Below, piece after piece: positions 1 through 9,408 of a stretch of DNA of 64,000 nucleotides; position 1 is the stretch's first letter, and each line of letters begins with the position of its first letter. The stretch spans positions 1 to 64,000 of the forward strand of contig JAXGTO010000006.1 of NCBI GenBank assembly GCA_040774885.1, given 5' to 3'. The DNA is from JAXGTO01 sp040774885. GTDB taxonomy: Bacteria; Actinomycetota; Coriobacteriia; Coriobacteriales; Eggerthellaceae. The notes below the pieces were generated by a model. That model worked only from the letters and a program-made list of their open reading frames with translations, searched no databases and was not told the origin of the DNA. The position numbers and the translations under genes are program-made.

Positions 1-7
1 AGCGCGG

Positions 8-1726
8 CTATTCACGGCCTTCCACGGCGGCCTTGAGCCGCTCGTAGACTTCGGTGGCGGTCTGCATCTGCATGACCTCTTCGGCCAAGGCGCGCGCGTC
101 TTCAACGTGCCACGACGCGATCTGCGCCCGGCAGCCCAGAACGCTCGAGGCGCTGACGCTGTATTCGTCGAGCCCCCAAGCCACCCACAACGGGATGAGC
201 AAGGGGTCGGCCGCGGCTTCTCCGCACATGCCCACCGAAATCCCTGCGGCGCTGCCTTGCTCGATGGTGCGGCGGATGCCGCGAAGCACGGCGGGATTGC
301 AGGTGGAATACAGGTAGCGGACGCGGTCATTGCCGCGATCGGCGCACATAGTGTAGCCGGTGAGGTCGTTGGTGCCGATGCTGAAGAAGTCGGCTTCGCG
401 CGCCAGTACGTCGGCGATGGCCACGGCGGCGGGAGTCTCGATCATCACGCCCACGGGAATATCGGCGTTGTACGAAACGCCCTCGCGGTCAAATTCGGCC
501 ATGTAACGCTTGATAAGGTCGCGCACGGCACGCACTTCATCGATGCAGGTTACCAACGGAATCATGATGCGCACGTCGCCGAACGCGCTCGCCCGCAACA
601 AGGCGCGCAGCTGCGTGCGGTAAACATCTTCGCGCTGCAGGCAATAACGTATGGCGCGAAATCCCATGAAGGGGTTGTCTTCGCGTTCCATGCCCAAGCA
701 AGGGATGTCTTTGTCTCCCCCGATGTCGAGCGTGCGGATGATGACCGGTTCGCCCTTCATGATGAGGGCCGCCTTCTTGTAGGCGTCGAACTGCTGGTCT
801 TCGGTGGGCATGGTATCGGCGTCCATGAACAGGAATTCCGTGCGGAACAGCCCCACACCTTCGGCATCCGCTTCGACGGCGCGGGTGGCGTCGTCGGGCG
901 TGCCGATGTTGGCGAACAATTCGACCTGTGCTCCATCGGCAGTGACGGTCTTGCATCCCACGAAGCGCTTGAGCTCTTCGCGCTGGGTCAAGAAACGCTC
1001 GCGTCGTGCACGGGCATCGGACAGCGCCGCCGCATCGGGCATGGCGATCACCGTGCCGGCAGACCCATCCGCAACCACGGGCATGTTGTCGGACAGAGTG
1101 CGGCACGCATCGGGAACGCTCAAGACGGCCGGCAATTCGAGCGCACGGGCCAAAATGGCCGAATGGCTGGTGACGCCGCCCGTTTCGGTTATCACGGCCT
1201 GTATCTTGGCGGCATCGATTCCCGCCGTCATCGAAGGGGTCAGCTCATGCGTGACGATGATGGTGTCTTGGGGCAGCATGCTCACGTCGACGTCGCGCTT
1301 GTTGAGCAGCTGGCACAGCACGCCGCGCTTGGTGTCGTCCACATCCGTGGCGCGCTGACGTGTGAACTCGTCGTCTGCCCCGCGGAACATCCCGGCGAAC
1401 ATATCACACACCTGCGACAACGCCTCTTCGGCGCACTGCCCGCCCTCGATGAGCTTATCCATTTCCCCCACCATGTAGGGGTCGGAGATCATCGAGATGT
1501 GGCCCTGCAGGATTTCGGCCTCGGACTCGCCCGCACTGCGGCGGACGGCTTCCACCTGTTGGGCGGTAAGCTCCTTGAACGACTCGATGGCCCCGTGGAA
1601 CCGCTGCATTTCGGCAGCCGTGTCTTCGATGGCGCGCGAATCAAAGGAAAGGTCGGGCTCTTCCACCAGCATGGCCCGGCCGATGCCGATGCCCTCGCTG
1701 GCGGCGACTCCCTGCAGGGATTCCAC
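8..1726 (-). CDS. ptsI: PTS enzyme I (phosphoenolpyruvate-protein phosphotransferase)
   Basis: Cytoplasmic first enzyme of the phosphotransferase system; it takes phosphate from PEP and passes it to HPr. The 572-residue product has the family's usual length. The phosphorylated histidine is about residue 188, in the motif GGVTSHSAILAR. The PEP-binding barrel follows, with LFRTEFLFMD and the C-terminal segment GMCGEAAADP typical of the family. The gene starts 2 bp after the ptsH stop, so the two are cotranscribed and probably translationally coupled. It is the last gene of the fruK-fruA-ptsH-ptsI operon. Carrying the general PTS proteins inside a fructose operon suggests that fructose may be the main PTS sugar. 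The TAG stop lies at 8-10, so the gene is complete. Confidence 0.97.
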   Translation of the reverse strand: MESLQGVAASEGIGIGRAMLVEEPDLSFDSRAIEDTAAEMQRFHGAIESFKELTAQQVEAVRRSAGESEAEILQGHISMISDPYMVGEMDKLIEGGQCAEEALSQVCDMFAGMFRGADDEFTRQRATDVDDTKRGVLCQLLNKRDVDVSMLPQDTIIVTHELTPSMTAGIDAAKIQAVITETGGVTSHSAILARALELPAVLSVPDACRTLSDNMPVVADGSAGTVIAMPDAAALSDARARRERFLTQREELKRFVGCKTVTADGAQVELFANIGTPDDATRAVEADAEGVGLFRTEFLFMDADTMPTEDQQFDAYKKAALIMKGEPVIIRTLDIGGDKDIPCLGMEREDNPFMGFRAIRYCLQREDVYRTQLRALLRASAFGDVRIMIPLVTCIDEVRAVRDLIKRYMAEFDREGVSYNADIPVGVMIETPAAVAIADVLAREADFFSIGTNDLTGYTMCADRGNDRVRYLYSTCNPAVLRGIRRTIEQGSAAGISVGMCGEAAADPLLIPLWVAWGLDEYSVSASSVLGCRAQIASWHVEDARALAEEVMQMQTATEVYERLKAAVEGRE

Positions 1727-1728
1727 GA

Positions 1729-1989
1729 TCAGCCTTCCATGGCGGAGATCAGCTCGATGGCCTTGGCCAGCGCCTCCGCTTCGTCGGCGCCGTCGCAGCG
1801 CACCTCGATGTCGGTGCCGCCCTTGATGCCGCCCGACATGAGCGACATCAAGCTCTTGCCGTTGAGCTCCTTGCCCGCCGCCGCCAGCGTGACGTCGCTG
1901 GAAAACGCGGCCATCTGACCGGAGAACACCTGCGCGGGACGCATGTGGAAGCCTTCGGGATCTGCCATCATCACGTGTTCGGAAACCAT
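1729..1989 (-). CDS. ptsH: Phosphocarrier protein HPr
   Basis: Small phosphocarrier (86 aa) linking enzyme I to the sugar-specific EII. The active-site histidine sits in GFHMRPAQ (His15). A serine in KSLMSLMS occupies the position of the regulatory Ser46 that HPr kinase modifies in Firmicutes. No HPr kinase is seen in this window, so regulation through that serine is not implied. It lies between fruA and ptsI on the same strand with short gaps, supporting a single transcript. Confidence 0.96.
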   Translation of the reverse strand: MVSEHVMMADPEGFHMRPAQVFSGQMAAFSSDVTLAAAGKELNGKSLMSLMSGGIKGGTDIEVRCDGADEAEALAKAIELISAMEG

Positions 1990-2070
1990 ATGCGGGTCCT
2001 TTCCATCGATTTGCTTACGTGCTTGATTCTACTCCCCGGCCGCCGAAGCGGTCGGGGCGAATAGACGATT

Positions 2071-4122
2071 CTAGGCAACCTCCGCCGCTTCGGCGATGGC
2101 TTCCTGTTCGGGAGTGCGCTTCTTCTTCAGGATGGCCAGCATCACCATGCCAGCGGCCGCGCCCGCCGCCAATGCCGCCAGATACAAAGCCCAGTTCCCC
2201 ACCACGGGGAACACGAAGATACCGCCATGGGGAGCCATGAGCGTGCAGCCGAACAACCAGCACAAAGCGCCGGACAACGCCGAGCCCACCATGCAGCTGG
2301 GGATGACGCGCAGCGGATCGGCCGCCGCATAGGGAATGGCGCCTTCGGTGATGAAGCTCAGCCCCATGATGTAGTTGACCGGACCGTTCTTGAGTTCTTC
2401 GTCGGTCCAGCGGTTCTTGAAGAAAGTGGTGGAAAGCGCGATGGAGAGGGGCGGCACCATGCCGCCGATCATCACGCAGGCCATGATCTGATAGCACGTG
2501 GTCTGCGTGGCCACGTCGGTCGTGCCGGCAGCCGTGACCAGCGCGGCCGTGCCGAACACGTAGGAGGCCTTGTTGATGGGGCCGCCCATGTCGGTGGCCA
2601 TCATCATGGCCAAAAGCAGCCCCAGCACCACGCCGAAGTTGTTTTCGGCCAACCAGTTGAGCCCGTCGGAAAGCGAAGTGTTGATGAGCCCCATGACGGG
2701 ACCGACGGCGCACATGAGCACCGTGATGGCGCCCAACCCCAACAGCGGATAGACCAGGATCTGCTTGATGCCGCGCAGGCTTTCGGGCATGTGGTCGCAG
2801 AGCTTCTCGATGCCGAGCATCATATAGCCGCCGGCAAAGCCCGCCAGCAGGCCGCCCAAAAAGCCCGAGGCGACCGGCATCATCATGGTGCCGGAAAGCG
2901 CAGAGAGCACGGCATCGGATGACGCGGTGCCGGCCGGTGCGACGAAGTTGCACCCCAACGTGGCCATCCAACCTCCCACGAACCCGACCAGCAAGCCGGG
3001 CCGATCGGCGATGGATTTGGCAATGTAGGCCGCCAAGATGGGAACCATGAAGTTGAACGCGAAGCCGCCGACCGTCTTGAACCAGGCAGAAACCGGCGTG
3101 CCGGTGCCGAAGCTGGAATCTTGCGGCACACCCGACAACCCGTCGATGAGGAAGGCGATGGCGATGAAGATGCCGCCCGAAACGACGAAGGGAAGCATGT
3201 GGCTGACGCCCTCCATCAGGTGCTTGTATATCTGACGACCGACGCTTTCATCTTCGTCTTCATCGAGTGCAGCCGCGCCGCCTTCGTGATGGAAGATGGG
3301 GGCACCGTCGGCCAGCACGCGGTTGATGAGCTCTTCGGGCTTGTTGATGCCGTCGGCCGCTTTTGCGTGGATGAGGGGCTTGCCGTCGAAACGGGCCGTA
3401 TCCACGGTCTTGTCGGCCGCGATGATGATGCCGTCGGCAGCGGCGATTTCGGCGCGGGTGAGCTTGTTTTTGACCCCGCCGGCACCGTTGGTTTCGGCCT
3501 TGAGCTTCATTCCCATCTTGGCCGCTTGCTGTTCTAGCGACTCGGCGGCCATGTAGGTATGCGCCACCCCCGTGGGGCAGGCGGTAACGGCCAGGATGCG
3601 ATAGCCTTCGGGTTCTTCGGACGATGCGGCATCGGCCTTGCCTTCCGCAGCATCTTCTTCGGGGAACTTCTCGCGTTCCTTGGCGTCGATGACATCCAGG
3701 AATTCCTGCGGCGTGGCAGCTGCCTCGAGCTTGGCGCGGAAATCGAGGTCCATGAGCATGGTCATGAGGCGGCTGAGCACTTCCAGGTGCACGTCTCCCC
3801 CGGCGGGCGCTGCGATCATGAACAGGAGTTTGCTGGGCTGGCCGTCGGGCGCATCGTAGTCGACGCCGTCGGGCACGGTGATGGCCGCCAGGGCCGGGTG
3901 GGCCACCGCATCGGTCTTGGCGTGCGGAATGGCCATCCCTTCGCCGATGGCAGTGGTGCCGGTGGCTTCGCGCGCCAGGATGGCCTGGCGATACGCATCC
4001 GCATCGGCAAGGTTCCCCGCAGCCTGATGCAGCGAGATGAGCTTCTCGATGGCGGCATTCTTATCCGCAACCGAGACGCCCAGCTCTATGGCTTCAGGAG
4101 CCAGAAGGTCGATGATCTTCAT
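2071..4122 (-). CDS. fruA: PTS fructose transporter, EIIA-EIIB-EIIC fusion
   Basis: Membrane permease that imports fructose and phosphorylates it to fructose 1-phosphate. Three domains are visible in order. An N-terminal EIIA domain carries the phosphorylated histidine in AIPHAKTD. An EIIB domain carries the phosphocysteine in ILAVTACPTGVAHTYMA. The rest is a hydrophobic EIIC domain of about 330 residues with many membrane segments. The start at 4122 (MKIIDLL) is preceded by AAAGGACG, a good ribosome-binding site. An alternative ATG at 4140 overlaps the fruK stop but has no such site. The product is 683 aa. The adjoining 1-phosphofructokinase fixes the substrate as fructose with good confidence. 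Confidence 0.93.
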   Translation of the reverse strand: MKIIDLLAPEAIELGVSVADKNAAIEKLISLHQAAGNLADADAYRQAILAREATGTTAIGEGMAIPHAKTDAVAHPALAAITVPDGVDYDAPDGQPSKLLFMIAAPAGGDVHLEVLSRLMTMLMDLDFRAKLEAAATPQEFLDVIDAKEREKFPEEDAAEGKADAASSEEPEGYRILAVTACPTGVAHTYMAAESLEQQAAKMGMKLKAETNGAGGVKNKLTRAEIAAADGIIIAADKTVDTARFDGKPLIHAKAADGINKPEELINRVLADGAPIFHHEGGAAALDEDEDESVGRQIYKHLMEGVSHMLPFVVSGGIFIAIAFLIDGLSGVPQDSSFGTGTPVSAWFKTVGGFAFNFMVPILAAYIAKSIADRPGLLVGFVGGWMATLGCNFVAPAGTASSDAVLSALSGTMMMPVASGFLGGLLAGFAGGYMMLGIEKLCDHMPESLRGIKQILVYPLLGLGAITVLMCAVGPVMGLINTSLSDGLNWLAENNFGVVLGLLLAMMMATDMGGPINKASYVFGTAALVTAAGTTDVATQTTCYQIMACVMIGGMVPPLSIALSTTFFKNRWTDEELKNGPVNYIMGLSFITEGAIPYAAADPLRVIPSCMVGSALSGALCWLFGCTLMAPHGGIFVFPVVGNWALYLAALAAGAAAGMVMLAILKKKRTPEQEAIAEAAEVA

Positions 4123-4136
4123 GGGAGCGTCCTTTC

Positions 4137-5090
4137 TCATGCTTGCAGCTGCTCGACGAGCAGCCGTTCTATCGTTTCGCGTTGGGCAAGCCCCGGCGAA
4201 AACGCCGTGGCCGCACCGCACGCCTGAGCCAACCTATATGCCACCTGCGCACGACAGGGAGCATCCAAGCCTTCGGCGGCAGCTTTCAGCCAACCTGCCA
4301 AAAACCCCGCCACCATGCTGTCGCCCGCGCCAACGGAGTTGACCAGCGTTCCCTGCAAAGCGGGCGATTGCGTGGCGCAGCCCGATTCGTCGATCAGGAT
4401 GGAACCGCGCCCTCCGCAAGATACGATGACGTTGCGCGCACCGCGCCGCTGAAGTTCATGGGCTCCGGAAACAAGGGAATCCGCACTATCGGAATCGCAG
4501 CCCAGCATGGCGGCCATCTCGTCTTGGTTCGGCTTGACGAGCAGGGGCCGGAACGCCAAGCAGCGCATGAGCAGATCGCCTGTGGCGTCCACCACCGCCG
4601 GCACATCGGCATCGGCCGTGCGCAAAAGCATGCGCTCGTACAAATCGTCGGGGGATGTTGAGGGAATGCTGCCCGACAGCACCAACACGTCATGCGCCGT
4701 CAGGCCTTCCGCCTTGCGCAACAAGGCCTCAACGCAAGAATCGGGAATGGCGGGACCCTGCCCGTTTATCTCGGTTTCGGTAATAGGGGAAGCATCGGAA
4801 GCCGGCTTGAGCTTGACGTTGATGCGGCTTGCGCCTTGTGCAAGCTCGATGAAATCCGCAGCGATACCGGATTCTTCCAGCGACTGGACGATGGCCGCGC
4901 CGGTGAACCCGGCGCAAAATCCCCATGCCGTCGATTCGACACCCAGTTCAGCCAGCACGTTTGACACGTTGACGCCCTTGCCACCGAAATAGAGTTCCTC
5001 GGATGCGGATCGGTTGGTGATCCCCAAATCAAACGACTCCAAACGCATGACATAGTCGATAGCCGGATTGAGCGTGACGGTGTAGATCAA
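4137..5090 (-). CDS. fruK: 1-phosphofructokinase
   Basis: Cytoplasmic PfkB-family kinase converting fructose 1-phosphate to fructose 1,6-bisphosphate. The 317-aa product has the N-terminal substrate region with GGKGVNVS and the C-terminal PfkB signature VNSVGAGDSMVAGFLAG, whose aspartate is the catalytic base. The reading frame begins with TTG at 5088-5090, preceded by AAAGGAG at good spacing, so a rare start codon is likely. It is the first gene of the fructose PTS operon and ends 14 bp before the fruA start. No DeoR-type fruR is seen next to it, which is unusual for this operon. Confidence 0.94.
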   Translation of the reverse strand: MIYTVTLNPAIDYVMRLESFDLGITNRSASEELYFGGKGVNVSNVLAELGVESTAWGFCAGFTGAAIVQSLEESGIAADFIELAQGASRINVKLKPASDASPITETEINGQGPAIPDSCVEALLRKAEGLTAHDVLVLSGSIPSTSPDDLYERMLLRTADADVPAVVDATGDLLMRCLAFRPLLVKPNQDEMAAMLGCDSDSADSLVSGAHELQRRGARNVIVSCGGRGSILIDESGCATQSPALQGTLVNSVGAGDSMVAGFLAGWLKAAAEGLDAPCRAQVAYRLAQACGAATAFSPGLAQRETIERLLVEQLQA

Positions 5091-5157
5091 ACGGGCTCCT
5101 TTGTTATGGGCCGGTACTTCGATGATAGGGAAACTGCGCCGATTCGTCCAGAAACGG

Positions 5158-6834
5158 TTATCCCGCCAACAGACTCCCCACCACGGCCACCAAGGCCAAA
5201 ATCACGCCCATCACCGATTCGCCGCCCAAAAGGCCGCTGGCCACCACCAGACCGTCTTGCTGCTGCGCTGCAGCTTTTTCTTCGCGCTGCGCTTGCGGCA
5301 ACTTGGCATCGCGCCGTTTGCACACCGCATCGTAGACAACCTTGACCATGGCGCCCAGAAACGCCGTGAAGCTCATATAGAAGGGCAGGTAGACGCCGAG
5401 CCCCAGCATCATCGTGGGAACCTTGAAGAAGTACAGGGCGCACCCGAGCACCAGCCCGATGACGAATGCCGAAATGGAGGGGATGCCCGAGACCATGGTG
5501 GCCACCACCGTGGCCTGCGCCGCGATGAAGGTGCCCTGCGCGCCGAAGCAATCGGTGCCGTAGGCCGACACCAGAAGCAGCAAGACGCCCACGGCCACGA
5601 AGGCACCCAGGATGCCGCCGATGGCCTGCCCCACCCACTGCGCGCGCGGATCGGTGCCCAGCACGTGACCGGCCTTGAAGTCATTCATCACATCGCCCGC
5701 CAAACCGCAGGCCACGGCGATGACGGCCGCCACGAAGAACAGCTGCACCTGGGGAATATCAGAACACGCCGCCACCAGCAAAAGCACGATGAGGCCGAAG
5801 ATCTCCATGGGGTCGATGCCCGACTGCCCCACGCTCTGCGCGCTCATGGCGCACGTGACCCAGGCGAGCACCACGATGATGATGCTGGGCACCACGCCCA
5901 GCTGCAAAGCGAAGCACAGCACCAAGGCGACGGCAGCCACCACGCAGGCTATGGTGCCGGGATGCAGTTTCAGGTGCTGCGTCGCGGAAACATCGACGGC
6001 GCCCTTGTTGGAGGCCATGACGCGTTTGACCGCACGCCCCATGCCCGGCAGGACGTCTTTGATGATGACGGCGATGCCGCAACCCATCATGAGTCCCATG
6101 CCCAGGCTCGACTTGATGCCCTGCCCCGTGGCCACATCCCACAGACCCAGGTTGCTTCCGGCCACCACCACGCCGAAATCGCCGACGAGGGCTCCGGCGA
6201 ACCAGAAGATGACAGCGCCCGTCCCCACCAAAAAGCCCACGGCCAGCATCATGGGCGAATTGTAGATGCCGAAAGTCATCCCCAACGGCGAAAGCTCCTT
6301 CAAAAAGATGCTGGGAAGCAAGCCCAACCCGTCGCGGACGAACGCATAGAGGCCAGCCAGCCCCATGGACCCGAACAGTTTGCGACCGGTCTTGCCGCCG
6401 TCGCCGGCGATAAGCGTCTGCGCAGCAGCCTGCCCCATGGGGAATTCGAGGTCCTCTTCTTCGATGAAGTGACGCCGCAGCAGCGCGGTGAAGAGCAAAC
6501 CGAGCACCGTGCCCGCCAAGGCCACGATGACCAGCTGCCACCAGGGCACGTCGATCGATGAATCGAGAATCCAGATGCCGGGAATGGTGAACGCCAAACC
6601 GCCCGCCACCATGGCGCCCGCGCTCATGATGGTGTGGGTGACGTTTGCCTCGTTCAACGTGGTTTTGCCGAGCGCCTTGAGCGCGAACAGCGAAATGATG
6701 GCCGCCAAGACGATGGGCCAGGGAAGCGCGCCCATCTTGAGCGCCGTGTACAGGGATGATGCGGTGATGATGACGCAGCCGATGCAACCGATGACGATTC
6801 CGCGCGGCGTCAACTGACCCTTTGCCAGTTTCAT
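5158..6834 (-). CDS. OPT-family oligopeptide (or metal-chelate) transporter
   Basis: Integral membrane protein of 558 aa with about 14 hydrophobic segments. The N-terminal region has the OPT/YSL pattern: a TPRG start followed by a long hydrophobic stretch, then LNEANVTHTIMSAGAMVAGG. Members of this family import oligopeptides or metal-chelates by proton symport; the substrate here cannot be read from the sequence. The start is placed at 6834 (MKLAKGQ), after AAAGAGGACAAC. It is divergent from coaX and 67 bp upstream of fruK on the same strand. Read-through into the PTS operon is possible, as no strong terminator lies between them. Confidence 0.82.
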   Translation of the reverse strand: MKLAKGQLTPRGIVIGCIGCVIITASSLYTALKMGALPWPIVLAAIISLFALKALGKTTLNEANVTHTIMSAGAMVAGGLAFTIPGIWILDSSIDVPWWQLVIVALAGTVLGLLFTALLRRHFIEEEDLEFPMGQAAAQTLIAGDGGKTGRKLFGSMGLAGLYAFVRDGLGLLPSIFLKELSPLGMTFGIYNSPMMLAVGFLVGTGAVIFWFAGALVGDFGVVVAGSNLGLWDVATGQGIKSSLGMGLMMGCGIAVIIKDVLPGMGRAVKRVMASNKGAVDVSATQHLKLHPGTIACVVAAVALVLCFALQLGVVPSIIIVVLAWVTCAMSAQSVGQSGIDPMEIFGLIVLLLVAACSDIPQVQLFFVAAVIAVACGLAGDVMNDFKAGHVLGTDPRAQWVGQAIGGILGAFVAVGVLLLLVSAYGTDCFGAQGTFIAAQATVVATMVSGIPSISAFVIGLVLGCALYFFKVPTMMLGLGVYLPFYMSFTAFLGAMVKVVYDAVCKRRDAKLPQAQREEKAAAQQQDGLVVASGLLGGESVMGVILALVAVVGSLLAG

Positions 6835-6903
6835 GTTGTCCTCTTTCCGTATATCCGCTCCCCCGCATACAGGGAGTCGGGTTACCTTGTGAGCATTCAG
6901 AAG

Positions 6904-6909
6904 TATAAT
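6904..6909 (+). promoter_or_regulatory. Candidate -10 box of coaX
   Basis: A perfect TATAAT lies 51 bp upstream of the coaX start in the 125-bp divergent region between the OPT transporter and coaX. No good -35 hexamer is present at 16-18 bp (the nearest is GTTACC), so this is only a candidate. Confidence 0.45.
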
Positions 6910-6959
6910 CGCAAAAACGCATGCATGCGGCAGCTGAATTGCAAGGAAGGCGAAAACCA

Positions 6960-7727
6960 ATGATTCTGGCCTTAGATATAGGAAATACCAACACCCGCAT
7001 GGGTTTGGTGGATGCCGACGGGTCTATTTCGGCATCATGGAACGTGACCACTTCCAAGACCGAAACTTCGGATGAAGCCTATGTGCGACTGCTGCAATTG
7101 CTTGAAGCCTTCGCTCCCGATGCGCAGGTGGACGATGCCATCGTGGCTTCCGTGGTGCCGCCCATCACCGAAGCTTGGGCATCGGCATGCAAGCGCATCA
7201 GCGGACGGCGCACGCTGGTGGTGGGGCCGGGTGTGAAAACGGGCGTGAAGACGAAATACGGCGACCCTTCCACCATCGGCGCCGACCGCATCTGCGACTT
7301 CATAGCCGCCAAGCACGAATACGGATCGCCCTGCGTCATCGTGGACACGGGCACCGCCACCAACATCGAGGTGCTCGATGAAGAGGGCGCCTTTTGCGGC
7401 GGTATCATCGCGCCGGGCCTCACCATTTCTTCCGAAGCCCTGGCACGCAGCGCTTCGAAGCTGCCCCACGTGGAGCTGGACATCCCCGACAGCGTGCTGG
7501 GTCGCAACACACGCGAGACCATGCAGATCGGCCTGGTGATGGGCGAAGTGGCCCGCGTTGACGGTCTGGTGCACATGGTGTGGGACGAACTGGGATACAC
7601 CACCGATGTGGTGGCCACCGGAGGCGCGGCGGATACTCTGGCCAGGCGATCGAGCACCATCAAGCATGTGGACCAGGATCTGACGTTGAAGGGCCTGGCC
7701 CTGCTCTACGCCAAAAACCGCGGATAG
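6960..7727 (+). CDS. coaX: Type III pantothenate kinase
   Basis: Catalyses the first step of coenzyme A synthesis, phosphorylation of pantothenate. The 255-aa protein has the ASKHA-fold phosphate motif DIGNTNTRMG at its N terminus, the GADRICDF motif, and VDTGTATNIE followed by GGIIAPGL, all hallmarks of the CoaX type. An in-frame ATG lies 39 bp upstream. The start at 6960 is preferred because AAGGAAGG stands just before it and the protein then begins with MILALDIGNT, as in its homologues. It converges on the pilus operon, with 24 bp between the stops. Confidence 0.95.
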   Translation: MILALDIGNTNTRMGLVDADGSISASWNVTTSKTETSDEAYVRLLQLLEAFAPDAQVDDAIVASVVPPITEAWASACKRISGRRTLVVGPGVKTGVKTKYGDPSTIGADRICDFIAAKHEYGSPCVIVDTGTATNIEVLDEEGAFCGGIIAPGLTISSEALARSASKLPHVELDIPDSVLGRNTRETMQIGLVMGEVARVDGLVHMVWDELGYTTDVVATGGAADTLARRSSTIKHVDQDLTLKGLALLYAKNRG

Positions 7728-7751
7728 AAACCGCAGCGTCCCCAAACAACC

Positions 7752-8411
7752 TCAGATATTGCGGCGGCGCAAAACGCCGATCACCTTGCCCTGCGTATCG
7801 TCGATATCGACGCAGCCGTAGATGCGGCTGTCGGTGGCATGCCCACGCGCATCTCCCAGCAAGAACACCTGGTTCACCCCTACGGTGACAGGGAACGAGA
7901 TTCCCTCTTTGAAAGGCTGGGTTTCTTCGGTGACACCCGATGTCGTCACCGGGTTGCCGTTCACCAACAAGCCATCGTCGGTGATATCGACGGTGTCCCC
8001 GGCCACGGCCACTACGCGCAACGCCTGCATTTGACCATCTTCCTCCACGGCTACCACGTCGTTGGCCACGTAGTTGCGGTCGAGCCGGTAATACAAAGTG
8101 AGATCGCCGTCATGCAGTGCCGGGTACATCCCGCCATCGGAAACTCGGAACAAGCCGAACACGAACGTGAACAGCAGCGCAAAGCACGCAACGACGACAC
8201 CGATCTTGAGCAAGAGCATGCCGACGTCGTGCCTCAGGGTGGTGGCTTCGACGTACACCTTGCCGTGCTCGAGGGGAACCTCCCCTTCTTCGGTGAGGAT
8301 GGTGCGTTGGGGTGCCTCGTCCTTTCGGGGAAGCGCGTGCTTGCCAGCGGCGCCGTCCTCCGTGTGGACGGACTTGTCGGTGTCAGCGGTCTTCACGAGA
8401 ACAATGCGCAT
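7752..8411 (-). CDS. Signal-peptidase-I-like pilus assembly protein lacking the catalytic dyad (SipA-like)
   Basis: A 219-aa protein with one membrane segment (about residues 64-88) and a periplasm-facing S26 peptidase fold. The family boxes are recognisable: GGMYPALHDGD (box B), LRVVAVAGD (box D) and LLGDARGHATDSRIYG (box E). The residue before the box-B methionine, normally the nucleophilic serine, is Gly94. The residue normally the general-base lysine is Leu131. Both catalytic residues are therefore missing. This matches SipA of streptococcal pilus islands, which is needed for pilus assembly but does not cleave. The start at 8411 overlaps the minor pilin end by 29 bp, implying coupling; no clear ribosome site is seen. 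It is the last gene of the pilus operon. Confidence 0.8.
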   Translation of the reverse strand: MRIVLVKTADTDKSVHTEDGAAGKHALPRKDEAPQRTILTEEGEVPLEHGKVYVEATTLRHDVGMLLLKIGVVVACFALLFTFVFGLFRVSDGGMYPALHDGDLTLYYRLDRNYVANDVVAVEEDGQMQALRVVAVAGDTVDITDDGLLVNGNPVTTSGVTEETQPFKEGISFPVTVGVNQVFLLGDARGHATDSRIYGCVDIDDTQGKVIGVLRRRNI

Positions 8412-9408
8412 ACGACAGCGCCACGATGCCGGCAGCGCACAACGCAGCCAGGGCGAAGAAGATCGCCCAAGGAGCATCGCCGGTCTTGACGCTGGCTGAA
8501 GACGAAGCAGGCTCGATGGTGGTGGCGGCCTTGTTGGAAGCGGATCCCGAGGGGTCCTTGGTGAAATCGGGCGGATCGGTGGAACCGGTAACCTGATTGA
8601 GGGCGACGTTGGAGATGGTGGTCTCTGAGGTCACATCGGAATCAACCCTGACCGTCAAGTGCAGTTCAAGCACATCACCAGGGCTCATGTTCGAAATGAA
8701 CCAGTTGACATAACCGCGATCGCCATCGTCCGTGAAAACGCCGTCGTTGTCGCACGATACGTATGTGGTGTGTTCGGGAATGTAGTCTTTGATCCACACG
8801 CCGACAGCCGACACCGACCCCGAGCTTTCCACGCGGATGGTGTAGTTGATCAAACCGCCGGCAGATGCCTTAGCATCATCGGCTTTCTTGGTAACGTCGA
8901 TCGTTCCCAATGGGCTCAACGGGGTCTGATACGTCGGATCAAGGTCGATCCGCGACACCTTCATCTGATCGCTATCACGCTCCACCGTGGTGGCCACCAC
9001 CCTGGAAGAAGCCACGTAGATGCGCACCGTGTAGGAACGTTGTTCGTAGGTATAGCCCGGCTTCTGGACGGATGCGTCTTTAACCAGATACTCATACGTG
9101 CCATCAGGGGCTGCAGAGCAATCGACGTCGATCGTGGAATCGGCAGTGCCGACCATGTTGAACGTATAGGTTTCGCCAACGCTCCCAGCAGGCATGGGAG
9201 TCGATGCCGTGTAGTCCAAAGCCGTGAAGGTGTAGGTGAAAGTGGAATCGACCGCAGCGTCGTCGGAAACGAACATCTGCGACACCGGCACCGAGGCCTC
9301 GGTTTGGTAAGCCTGGGCAACCTGCGGCAAACCGACGACGACGCAAGCTGCCGCCAGGGCGCACAGCGCAATGACGATCAGGCGATATGTACGATTGATT
9401 CTGCTCAT
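8383..9408 (-). CDS. Minor pilin / sortase-anchored surface protein
   Basis: A 341-aa secreted protein with an N-terminal signal peptide (positive MSRINRTYR, hydrophobic core, probable cut after AQA near residue 33). The first half resembles the Spy0128/FctA-type pilin domain that forms internal isopeptide bonds. The second half (about residues 165-275) resembles a DUF11-like repeat domain. The C terminus has a sortase-type signal: SVKTGD, a hydrophobic segment and the tail HCSREDR. The motif departs from canonical LPxTG. It starts in an ATGA overlap with the sortase gene upstream, so the sortase is the probable anchoring enzyme. By position it matches FctB-type basal or minor pilins, but the exact role is inferred. 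Confidence 0.78.
   Translation of the reverse strand: MSRINRTYRLIVIALCALAAACVVVGLPQVAQAYQTEASVPVSQMFVSDDAAVDSTFTYTFTALDYTASTPMPAGSVGETYTFNMVGTADSTIDVDCSAAPDGTYEYLVKDASVQKPGYTYEQRSYTVRIYVASSRVVATTVERDSDQMKVSRIDLDPTYQTPLSPLGTIDVTKKADDAKASAGGLINYTIRVESSGSVSAVGVWIKDYIPEHTTYVSCDNDGVFTDDGDRGYVNWFISNMSPGDVLELHLTVRVDSDVTSETTISNVALNQVTGSTDPPDFTKDPSGSASNKAATTIEPASSSASVKTGDAPWAIFFALAALCAAGIVALSYAHCSREDR

Noticed and set aside
107..1918. Plus-strand open frame of 603 codons opposite ptsI and ptsH
   Set aside because: It is antisense to two well-conserved PTS genes and has the composition of a shadow frame.
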